Part shown: positions 1 to 5,716 of the stretch, in pieces
How positions within the stretch are numbered: the first letter of the stretch is position 1
Layout: each line of letters starts with the position of its first letter
Origin: Bacilli bacterium
GTDB taxonomy: Bacteria; Bacillota_I; Bacilli_A; RF39; UBA660
Assembly: GCA_016297695.1 (NCBI GenBank)
Contig: JAEDGC010000061.1
Coordinates: 1 to 8,568 of the forward strand
DNA: 8,568 nucleotides
Direction of reading: 5' to 3'
Program-made: the position numbers and the translations under genes
Notes under the pieces: generated by a model
Database searches by the model: none
What the model saw: the letters and a program-made list of their open reading frames with translations, nothing else
Told to the model about the DNA's origin: nothing

Positions 1-271
1 AAGGTATATTTTTAACCTTTTTTGATAGGTCGAAACTACCAAAGGTATATTTATTATATCATAAATTTAAAAATATTAATAGATATTTGTTGAAAAAGCT
101 TCAATTTTTTTAGATAAAGAACTGACAAAGGCCTTAAAACATGCTTAAAAGTTGGTAGTAATACTAATATTAAAATCCCATTGTTCCTAAAATTTGAAAT
201 TAGTTCAACTCCCCAGTCTAGCCGTAAAAAACGAAGGTTCAACTCCCCGTACAGCTCTACACTTTTTGAAT
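1..271. other. Left intergenic stretch with no convincing gene
   Basis: I see no supportable protein gene here. The 11-base word AAGGTATATTT occurs exactly at 1-11 and 42-52. A T-arm-like word, GTTCAACTCCCC, occurs exactly at 203-214 and 238-249. A minus-strand open frame over 54-242 begins with TTG, has no convincing ribosome binding site and runs through these repeats, so I do not call it. The stretch may be the decayed edge of a tRNA-associated region. Confidence 0.6.
203..249 (+). repeat. Pair of tRNA T-arm-like fragments, left copy
   Basis: The word GTTCAACTCCCC is repeated exactly at 203-214 and 238-249, 35 bases apart. It resembles the T-loop and 3' T-stem of a tRNA or tmRNA (GGTTCRAnTCC), but the matching 5' stem is degenerate and there is no complete cloverleaf. 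Between the copies lies CCGTAAAA followed by an A-rich link into GGTTC. The same order occurs at 8346-8378 on the right side of the window, so the two places look like diverged members of one repeat family. Origin unknown; a tRNA-end relic is an inference. Confidence 0.4.
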
Positions 272-333
272 AAAAAAAGAGCTATTTTCAGCATTTTATC
301 ATAGTAAAACTATGAATTTTTGCGAAAATAGCC
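272..333 (-). terminator. Rho-independent terminator of the tRNA-Gln transcript
   Basis: Read on the minus strand, GGCTATTTTCGC is followed by an inner small hairpin (CATAGTTTTACTATG) and then GCTGAAAATAGCTC. The outer arms pair over about ten bases with one G-U, and a run of seven T follows. It sits about 40 bases beyond the tRNA 3' end. A smaller A/T hairpin (AAAAGTC/GACTTTT) lies between tRNA and terminator around 344-361. Confidence 0.75.
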
Positions 334-375
334 TATTTTTTAAAAGTCTACAAAAGACTTTTTGACCGACTTTAA

Positions 376-449
376 TGGTAGGACTAACTGGATTCGAACC
401 AGTGATGACAGGGTCAGAACCTGTTGCCTTACCACTTGGCGATAGTCCT
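376..449 (-). tRNA. tRNA-Gln, anticodon CUG
   Basis: The minus strand folds into a full 74-nt cloverleaf. The acceptor AGGACTA pairs with TAGTCCT, followed by discriminator A and an encoded CCA. The D arm is GCC/GGC with GG in the loop. The anticodon stem ACAGG/CCTGT encloses the loop TTCTGAC, giving anticodon CTG. The variable loop has 4 nt, and the T arm is ACTGG-TTCGAAT-CCAGT. CUG reads CAG (glutamine), and the GCC-AAG-GGTAA-GGC D-arm layout also fits bacterial tRNA-Gln. In an AT-rich genome the UUG isoacceptor is presumably encoded elsewhere. Its own promoter lies immediately upstream and a terminator downstream, so it appears to be a single-gene transcript. Confidence 0.9.
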
Positions 450-459
450 ATTTTTATAT

Positions 460-488
460 ATAATACCACATTTACGTAGTTTTTTCAA
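460..488 (-). promoter_or_regulatory. Promoter of tRNA-Gln
   Basis: On the minus strand TTGAAA (483-488) is separated by exactly 17 bases from TATTAT (460-465). The predicted start near 453 leaves only a few bases before the tRNA 5' end at 449. Both boxes match the housekeeping consensus at five of six positions. Confidence 0.7.
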
Positions 489-507
489 ATTATAAACTAA
501 GTTTATT

Positions 508-545
508 GAAAATAAACGTCTAGGTTTCTATAAGCCTAGACGTTT
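508..545 (-). terminator. Terminator of the sigma/anti-sigma operon
   Basis: AAACGTCTAGG (514-524) and CCTAGACGTTT (535-545) form a perfect 11-bp stem with a 10-base loop, just past the anti-sigma stop codon. On the minus strand the stem runs into TTTATTTTC. A T-run also follows on the plus strand, so the hairpin could work both ways. A second perfect hairpin, GTTTATT/AATAAAC at 501-517, overlaps its foot. Confidence 0.8.
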
Positions 546-553
546 TTTGGAGA

Positions 554-1897
554 TTATTTATCACTATTAAGAAGATTACTTTTTCTAGTTCGCATAACAC
601 TATTAATATACTCTATGCATTCACTATATTCTTTAATAAAGTTTAACGATTGTTGGGTTTTGTACTCATTTAATGCTTCATTACTATTTAAAATATTATC
701 AATTGTGATACTGTCAACAACATCTTTTAATTTTTCTTTAACATCATTTAAATTTTTAAAAATGTTGCTCGCTTCATCTAAAACGCTATTATAAACATCA
801 TCAATGTTTTGTTTTATTACTTTTAGATTTACTTCTAATGTTTTATATTGTTCCTCAAAAGCACTTAAAATTATTTCTTCTAATTTTACATATTCACCAT
901 TTTGTTTTTTAATGGCGATTAATTTCTTTTGCTTAATTATCTCTTCTTTTTTATCATTAAGCATTTTTAAGGTCTTTTGGTATAAGGAATCACTATCAAT
1001 AGTTAATTCTTTATACTCATTTTGTAGTTTAGAATACGTATCAATTAGTAAATTGTAAAAATAATCATATTGCGAAATTAAACTACTATAAGTATTATCT
1101 AACGTTTTAAGATTATTATAGTATGCATTTTCAACCATTTTAATTGCATTTTGCTTTTTGGTCTCAAGATACATTTTTTCGAGATCAACACTATTAATTT
1201 CGGCCACTTCATTATGATAATCACTAATAACCTTAATGATAGCGTCATAACTCATATGACTAATTTTTTCGATTGTTAAAGTAGGATCAACTGAAGCAGC
1301 GTATTGTTTTAAACTATCGACACTCTTTCCTTCCTTATAATATACATTCAAACTTTTTTCTTTACTATCACTTATTGAAGTTATCGATTCATTAATCGTT
1401 TTTTGGATTTTTTTGATAATGTCATCTTTATCATTAGTGATTGATATTGTCATATCACTGAGTGCTAAATTATTGTTAAGATAACCCATGTTAGTTTCAA
1501 TTTCAATTATTTTTGAAAGCACTTCTGTAATATTTTTACCTTTTAAATCCTCCTCAAGGATTACCATTTTGCCTTCATCATTTAATCCTTTTATCGATAT
1601 TACCTCGTTTTTTTCATTTATAACCATTTCTATTTCTGGATTTACGTCTATTTCAATAATTGCTGAATATTGTTCAACTTTATTAGTTGAAAATATCAAT
1701 ACAATACCTACTACTATAAAAAGTGCGATACAAGCAAAACATGAGGTAAATTTAAACAAGTTTTTCTTAAAAAAACTAACTTTACTATGGCTGTTTAAAG
1801 CAACATTTTTAAATATTTTTTCTTTTAAGTTATCACTTGGCTCATAATCAGGATTTTTATTGATATTATTTTTTATATATTTTTCAAATCTATCCAT
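554..1897 (-). CDS. RsgI-like membrane anti-sigma factor with coiled-coil ectodomain
   Basis: This 447-aa protein probably holds the neighbouring ECF sigma factor at the membrane. Residues 1-47 are cytoplasmic and lack the HxxxCxxC motif of zinc anti-sigma factors. Residues about 48-70 are a single membrane helix. From residue 78 comes a domain resembling the RsgI middle/SEAL domain, with IDVNPEIE (D84, N86, P87) and VISIKGLNDEG. In Bacillus RsgI this Asn-Pro bond is the autoproteolysis site. Residues about 195-430 are mostly charged helix, probably coiled coil. The start is ATG 1897: AAAGG lies 9 bases upstream, and ATGGATAG overlaps the sigma stop by 8 bases, implying translational coupling. 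An in-frame start at 1957 would lie deep inside the sigma gene and is less likely. The ectodomain is paralogous to the lipoprotein at 2566-3801. Signal and exact cytoplasmic contact are unknown. Confidence 0.82.
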   Translation of the reverse strand: MDRFEKYIKNNINKNPDYEPSDNLKEKIFKNVALNSHSKVSFFKKNLFKFTSCFACIALFIVVGIVLIFSTNKVEQYSAIIEIDVNPEIEMVINEKNEVISIKGLNDEGKMVILEEDLKGKNITEVLSKIIEIETNMGYLNNNLALSDMTISITNDKDDIIKKIQKTINESITSISDSKEKSLNVYYKEGKSVDSLKQYAASVDPTLTIEKISHMSYDAIIKVISDYHNEVAEINSVDLEKMYLETKKQNAIKMVENAYYNNLKTLDNTYSSLISQYDYFYNLLIDTYSKLQNEYKELTIDSDSLYQKTLKMLNDKKEEIIKQKKLIAIKKQNGEYVKLEEIILSAFEEQYKTLEVNLKVIKQNIDDVYNSVLDEASNIFKNLNDVKEKLKDVVDSITIDNILNSNEALNEYKTQQSLNFIKEYSECIEYINSVMRTRKSNLLNSDK

Positions 1898-2393
1898 TTT
1901 TACACACCTTTCGTAATTTTTCGATTCCATCGTAATACAATCCCTGTACTTGGCCAATGGTCATATCCAAAGTTAGGGATATTTCTTTAAACTTATAATC
2001 ATAAATAAAGCGCAAAATCATGATTCTTACAGTAACTTCATCAAGAAATTCCTCAAATAAATCTATCATATCTTGATGACCATCGTTGCTGCTTTTGGCA
2101 TTATTCACACTTTCTTCATCAGTAAGGCTATTCTCATCTTTTATTCTCGTAACATAATTACATGCAGTGTTACGAGCTATAGCACAAATCCACTCTTTGA
2201 ATTTTCCTTTATCATTGTAGTTTTCAATACTATTTAATATTTTTAAGAAAACTTCGTTCGTTATATCTTCGGCATCTTCTTTTGAACGTGTATACGAGTA
2301 AGCTATATGATAAATTAGTTTAACATAGTCGTCGTATAGTTTATTAAAGGCCTCTTCATCTTTATCTTTTAACTTCTCGTAAAAACTTTTCAT
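1890..2393 (-). CDS. ECF-family RNA polymerase sigma factor
   Basis: This 167-aa protein has the two domains of an ECF sigma factor and nothing else. Region 2 is at about 15-83 (LYDDYVKLIYHIAYSYT, then DAEDITNEVFLKI and FKEWICAIARNTA). Region 4 is at about 110-164, with the helix-turn-helix KEISLTLDMTIGQVQ and a closing GIEKLRK. It would direct RNA polymerase to a small regulon when released by the anti-sigma factor encoded immediately downstream with an 8-base overlap. AAAGGA precedes the ATG by 10 bases. The partner is RsgI-like, but this protein does not show the longer SigI architecture, so I call it ECF rather than SigI. A 37-bp promoter segment shared with the lipoprotein gene suggests it activates itself and that gene. 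Confidence 0.9.
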   Translation of the reverse strand: MKSFYEKLKDKDEEAFNKLYDDYVKLIYHIAYSYTRSKEDAEDITNEVFLKILNSIENYNDKGKFKEWICAIARNTACNYVTRIKDENSLTDEESVNNAKSSNDGHQDMIDLFEEFLDEVTVRIMILRFIYDYKFKEISLTLDMTIGQVQGLYYDGIEKLRKVCKNG

Positions 2394-2409
2394 GCTAAAG
2401 ATTTCCTTT

Positions 2410-2446
2410 CATTATACATAACACAAAAAATGTCAAAATTATTCCA
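2410..2446 (-). promoter_or_regulatory. Promoter of the sigma operon, near-identical to the lipoprotein promoter
   Basis: On the minus strand this 37-bp segment matches 3839-3875 without gaps at 31 positions. Its downstream 21 bases (2410-2430) are identical and contain TTTTGTGTTATGTATAATG. Two readings are possible. One is an ECF-type promoter with GGAATA, a 17-base spacer and GTTATG, which places the start just before the AAAGGA ribosome binding site. The other is a housekeeping TATAAT with a poorly spaced TTGACA (14 bases). The conservation and the short leader favour the first, but the exact boxes are inference. Confidence 0.7.
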
Positions 2447-2493
2447 TTATTTATTTTATTATAACATATTTTCTATAAAACTTATACAAAAAT

Positions 2494-2533
2494 ACTAAAA
2501 AGGTGAAAAACTTCTAATTCGCTTTTCACCTTT
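2494..2533 (-). terminator. Terminator of the SEAL-domain lipoprotein gene
   Basis: AAAGGTGAAAA (2499-2509) pairs perfectly with TTTTCACCTTT (2523-2533) across a 13-base loop. On the minus strand the stem is followed by TTAGTATTTTT. It lies about 35 bases beyond the lipoprotein stop and before the sigma operon promoter, so the two units are transcribed separately. Confidence 0.75.
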
Positions 2534-2565
2534 CCCCTAACACTATTTTTTTAAAATAGCTTATT

Positions 2566-3801
2566 TTATTTGTTTTCTTTATTCAAACTAGAATCTAAAA
2601 TAGATTTTTTCAAAGCATCTTTTTGAGCGATTAAAGCTGCTTGTGCTTTTTCTAAATCATCCTTATGAGCTGCTTCAAAGTCTTCAAAGAACTTATCTTT
2701 AGCAGCATTCATAGCGGCTTCAATTTCGCTCGTTTTAGTTTTTAAAACACTATTAAAATCAAAACTTGCTAATAGTTTATCAACTTCATCAAATTGTTTT
2801 TCAACATTTTTTAATGTAGCAATAAGAGCATCAAGGCTCTTTACAGCAGCATTACCTGCTTCAACATAAGCTTGTTCCATTTTTTCATATGCATCTTTTA
2901 ATTCAGCAAGTTTAATTTCCGCAGTTATTTTTAAATCACCAATTTCAAGACTTGCAACATATGATCTTTGTTCAAGATATTTGATTTTAGCTGCACGCAT
3001 TTCTACAAGAGCTTTTTGATAAGCTGAATCTGGAGAAATTAAAGTATCATATTTTAAGTTTTCAAGTGTAGTTACAGCAGCGCGATATTGATCAACTACT
3101 TTTTTATAAGCAGCATATACAGTGCCATATACACTACCTAACTCTTCAATAATTTTAACTGTTTCTTCTCTTTCAGCAAAACTTATTTCATACTCTTTGG
3201 CTTCAAAGTATAATTTTTTCATATCTTCAGAAATAAGTATAGCTGTTTCCATTCTTGCAACTGACAAAGCTTTTAATAAATCCTTTTCAGACATTGCTTC
3301 TACTTCTTCTTCAGTAAAAGTAGAATTATTCAAAACTAATTGCTTTAATTCTGCTATTGCAAGAGCATTAATTTGTTCTACTTTTGCTTTAATGCCACTT
3401 TTATCAAAGTAGTCTTTAACAGCATCTTTAACTTTGTTAGCTAATTCATTAGCGTATTCAGTGTTACCTGATACAGAAATTTTAACATTGTTATCGCTAA
3501 CAGTTGTTTCGCCTTTAACGATGTAACCTGTTTCTGTACAAACATTTACGATAATTTTAGTAGCTTCTTCTACATCTTTACCAACGATTGCTTCGCCAGC
3601 TATTATAATACTACCATCATCATTTAATGCAGATACAGATATAACTTTCTGTTCTTCATCAACCATTAATTCGATACTAGGGTTAATGTCTACTGTTACT
3701 CTTGATAATTCTGCTTCTGTTTTTTTACCACAAGAAGTAGCTATTAAAGCAAACATTCCCACAATCATAATAAGACTTAAACATTTAAAAACTTTTTTCA
3801 T
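2566..3801 (-). CDS. Lipoprotein with RsgI-like (SEAL) domain and coiled coil; paralogue of the anti-sigma ectodomain
   Basis: This 411-aa protein starts with a lipoprotein signal peptide (KK start, hydrophobic core 8-21, lipobox ATSC, lipidated Cys24), so it should sit on the outer face of the membrane. Residues 35-115 carry the RsgI-like domain: VDINPSIE (D38, N40, P41) and VISVSALNDDG, then GK and GY. The rest is Ala/Glu/Lys-rich helix. The whole ectodomain matches the anti-sigma factor at a steady offset of 44-46 residues: DxNPxIE, LKQ (152), DxxKxYxExK (193-202) and DSxYQKxL (258-264). It has no transmembrane or cytoplasmic part, so it cannot bind sigma directly. GAAAGGAAG lies about 8 bases before the ATG. 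A shared promoter suggests control by the neighbouring sigma factor. A decoy, feedback or signal-binding role is inference. Its Ala-rich composition differs from the Asn/Ile-rich anti-sigma factor. Confidence 0.8.
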   Translation of the reverse strand: MKKVFKCLSLIMIVGMFALIATSCGKKTEAELSRVTVDINPSIELMVDEEQKVISVSALNDDGSIIIAGEAIVGKDVEEATKIIVNVCTETGYIVKGETTVSDNNVKISVSGNTEYANELANKVKDAVKDYFDKSGIKAKVEQINALAIAELKQLVLNNSTFTEEEVEAMSEKDLLKALSVARMETAILISEDMKKLYFEAKEYEISFAEREETVKIIEELGSVYGTVYAAYKKVVDQYRAAVTTLENLKYDTLISPDSAYQKALVEMRAAKIKYLEQRSYVASLEIGDLKITAEIKLAELKDAYEKMEQAYVEAGNAAVKSLDALIATLKNVEKQFDEVDKLLASFDFNSVLKTKTSEIEAAMNAAKDKFFEDFEAAHKDDLEKAQAALIAQKDALKKSILDSSLNKENK

Positions 3802-3838
3802 ACTTTTCTTCCTTTCAAATTAGTAAGTTTTCTATTTA

Positions 3839-3875
3839 CATTATACATAACACAAAAAAATTAAATTTTATTCTA
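3839..3875 (-). promoter_or_regulatory. Promoter of the lipoprotein gene, shared with the sigma operon
   Basis: On the minus strand this is the second copy of the 37-bp element at 2410-2446, differing at six positions, all in its upstream half. The GAATAA word near the upstream end and the identical 21 bases at the downstream end are kept at the same spacing. The leader to the ATG is about 37 bases and contains GAAAGGAAG. I see no clear GC-rich terminator between the DUF4434 gene and this promoter, so some read-through is possible. Confidence 0.7.
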
Positions 3876-3896
3876 AAACTTTTTATTTTTTTATTT

Positions 3897-4883
3897 TTAT
3901 TTAAAAATATCTTCTACATCTATAAAATAGTGAGATACCGAAAAACATGCTATTTTATTACCGAGCATATTAGCATAGGCTATTTGCTTTTCTAAACGTT
4001 TTTTTGATGTATATCCATCGCTAGCAAATAATTCAATATTGAGAATGAAATTTGCTTTTGAATATTTTAGGCACTTCTCTCTTATTTTAGTATTTCTTTT
4101 AAAAATTTCTTTATACTCTCTTTCTTTAGGATTGGCCTCACAACCACCAAAACCATCTTGAATCATAAAATAATCTATTTCTCTAAAATTTACATTTTTA
4201 AAGAAATTTTCCCATTCAGTTACACAATTTTTATGATTTTTTAAAAAAGCTGAAGAATTAAAAGGGGAAATATAAAATGGCATTTGAGGATTAATGCTGT
4301 TAATATCTTCGAGTAATTTATTTAAGTGTTTTGACCAACTTTTATAATAACTATTCTGGTTTGAAAACATTTCATTAGCATAATAAATACCATTTATTTC
4401 ATACTTTGTCAATATTTCTTTTAACACATTTGATTCTTCTTCGTAAAAAACATTCATTACGTCACTACGATATCCATGTTCTTGATAACTCCACCAATAT
4501 GAATCATTCGATAGACCTACTATAATTTTTATGTCAAAATGTTTTGCAGCTTTTAGCATTTTCTCTAAAAAATCATTATATTTTTTGGGAAAATTAATCA
4601 AAGAATCATAATAACATACTTCAGGTGTACCATTATCAAATTTAGCTATATTTTGAATAATAAGTGTATCAATTCCAATATTATTTAGTTTAGTAAAATG
4701 TTCAAAAATGTCTTCTTCATTTTTTTCATAAAAGGCCGATGGTTGTAAAAAGTCAATTGTTGGTTTGTTCTCATTTTCGTAAAAAGTTTCTTTTTTAGTG
4801 CATCCAAATAATAGGACAAAAAGCACTATGGCGCTGATACTGAACATAATGCTTTTCATTGTTTTGAATTTTTTATTTTTCAT
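3897..4883 (-). CDS. DUF4434-type lipoprotein, predicted TIM-barrel (glycosidase-like)
   Basis: The 328-aa protein has a lipoprotein signal (basic start, hydrophobic 15-27, lipobox LFGC, Cys28), so it is anchored outside the cell. The mature part resembles DUF4434: FLQPSAFYEKNEED near residue 45, IGIDTLIIQNIAKFDNG near 69-85, IKIIVGLSND near 118, NGIYYANEMF near 164-173, MPFYISPFNSS near 201, and DYFMIQDGFGG near 237-247. These alternate like the strands of a (beta/alpha)8 barrel. The Asn-Glu pair (N170-E171) sits where clan A glycosidases carry their acid/base. Substrate and activity are unproven. The ATG at 4883 overlaps the preceding gene by 11 bases; a GTG at 4892 is an alternative, and neither has a strong ribosome binding site. 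Coupling to the S component is likely. Confidence 0.72.
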   Translation of the reverse strand: MKNKKFKTMKSIMFSISAIVLFVLLFGCTKKETFYENENKPTIDFLQPSAFYEKNEEDIFEHFTKLNNIGIDTLIIQNIAKFDNGTPEVCYYDSLINFPKKYNDFLEKMLKAAKHFDIKIIVGLSNDSYWWSYQEHGYRSDVMNVFYEEESNVLKEILTKYEINGIYYANEMFSNQNSYYKSWSKHLNKLLEDINSINPQMPFYISPFNSSAFLKNHKNCVTEWENFFKNVNFREIDYFMIQDGFGGCEANPKEREYKEIFKRNTKIREKCLKYSKANFILNIELFASDGYTSKKRLEKQIAYANMLGNKIACFSVSHYFIDVEDIFK

Positions 4884-5460
4884 TGGTTTCACTTATCTTG
4901 CATGCCTTAGATAATAATATGATAATAAGTGGAACTAAAATTGCTTGAACAACAATTCCAACTAATCCTGTAATTATTTGTCCATACACAAGACCTACGT
5001 TAAGTACAGTATAGTTGCTAAATACAGCTACAGTAAGTATAAACACTAGTCTTCCCACAACTTGTGTAGTTAAAACAGCAGGGAAAGCTAAAATAGGATT
5101 TTTAGCTATTTTAGAACTCATCAAACCACTTATCAAACCAAATACTGCAAGTTCGACAACCATAAATGGTAATCTAGTAAGAGCAGGCATAGGGACCGCA
5201 CCACCAAGTGTTAATAAATAACTTGTTAGAGGACTTAAAACACCAATCATAATTCCCCATTTGTAACCTAAAATACATCCACCGATAATTACTGGTAAAT
5301 ACATAGGTAATAATAACATTCCACCTTTTGAACCTACGACAAGGTGAACCAATTGTGGTGAAATAACTGAAGCAGCTATTAAAGCAGTACTAATTAATGT
5401 TTTGATGGTAATTTTTGTTTTAACAGCTATTTTTTTTCTTTCAAGTAGTTTTTCAATCAT
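4873..5460 (-). CDS. ECF transporter substrate-binding S component, substrate unknown
   Basis: This 195-aa, very hydrophobic protein has about six membrane helices (roughly 17-34, 48-65, 66-86, 96-116, 122-147, 160-184). It has a Lys-rich N-terminus and the pattern GGMLLLPMYLPVIIGG, then YKWGIMIGVLSPL, PMPALTRLPFM and ELAVFGLISGLM. This fits S components of energy-coupling factor transporters (the FolT/PanT/ThiT-like superfamily), which bind a vitamin or similar small molecule and use a shared EcfA/A'/T module. No module genes are in the window, so it would be a stand-alone (group II) S component. AAGGAG lies 8 bases before the ATG. Its partner, the overlapping DUF4434 lipoprotein, hints at an extracellular substrate-release step. 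The short leader shows no riboswitch, so the substrate cannot be inferred from regulation. Confidence 0.78.
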   Translation of the reverse strand: MIEKLLERKKIAVKTKITIKTLISTALIAASVISPQLVHLVVGSKGGMLLLPMYLPVIIGGCILGYKWGIMIGVLSPLTSYLLTLGGAVPMPALTRLPFMVVELAVFGLISGLMSSKIAKNPILAFPAVLTTQVVGRLVFILTVAVFSNYTVLNVGLVYGQIITGLVGIVVQAILVPLIIILLSKACKISETNEK

Positions 5461-5510
5461 TATGTACTCTCCTTTTTAAAACACTATTAAACTTACCTTT
5501 TTACTTTTAT

Positions 5511-5519
5511 ATTATATCA
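5511..5519 (-). promoter_or_regulatory. Extended -10 promoter of the S component/DUF4434 unit
   Basis: On the minus strand TGATATAAT is an extended -10 box (TG-n-TATAAT). The -35 region 17 bases upstream is poor (CAAACA), as is common with extended -10 promoters. The predicted leader is about 45 bases, ending in AAGGAG, which is too short for the usual vitamin riboswitches. Confidence 0.5.
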
Positions 5520-5611
5520 CAAATCTATGAATTTGTTTGAGAATACACTTTTCTTGTGTAAATAATCTTATGAATAAATTTTTCTATGTTTATTATCTTA
5601 ATCAAGATTTT

Positions 5612-5632
5612 TAAAACAAGCCATTTGTTTTA
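5612..5632 (-). repeat. Weak hairpin downstream of the Fic gene
   Basis: AAAACAA (5613-5619) and TTGTTTT (5625-5631) form a short A/T stem with a 5-base loop, extended by one A-T pair. It is about 85 bases past the Fic stop. No T-run follows on the minus strand beyond the stem itself, so it is only a weak terminator candidate. The remaining bases of this gap show no gene. Confidence 0.25.
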
Positions 5633-5716
5633 CAGTTATTTAAATATGATTTAAGATAAATTAATATCATAAGCTTTATTCTTTTAATTCTTGGGTTGTA
5701 TTAACACATTTATTAT

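Noticed and set aside
1..23. Plus-strand terminator AAGGT/ACCTT followed by T-run at the left edge
   Set aside because: The stem is only five base pairs with a nine-base loop, and no upstream gene is visible.
54..242. A 62-codon minus-strand open frame
   Set aside because: It starts with TTG, lacks a clear ribosome binding site, runs through the T-arm-like repeats and resembles no family I recognise.
238..262. Degenerate 3' end of a tmRNA
   Set aside because: GGTTCAACTCCCC followed by CAGCTCTACAC is reminiscent of a tmRNA tail, but the 5' T-stem does not pair and no tag reading frame or 5' half is found upstream.
804..1847. Plus-strand open frames at 804-1058 and 1488-1847
   Set aside because: They lie antisense within the well-supported anti-sigma gene and have Phe/Ser/Ile-rich sequences typical of reversed Lys/Asn-rich codons.
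1890..2393. SigI proper rather than an ECF sigma factor
   Set aside because: The partner is RsgI-like, but the 167-aa protein has only regions 2 and 4 of an ECF sigma, and no SigI-type promoter (ACCCCC...CGAA) is visible.
3122..3412. Plus-strand open frame of 96 codons
   Set aside because: It is antisense inside the lipoprotein gene with no promoter or ribosome binding site of its own.
5015..5221. Plus-strand open frame of 68 codons
   Set aside because: It is antisense inside the S component gene; no supporting signals.
5461..5716. A vitamin riboswitch upstream of the S component
   Set aside because: The likely leader from the extended -10 promoter is only about 45 bases, and the bases farther upstream show only weak A/T hairpins, not a conserved aptamer.
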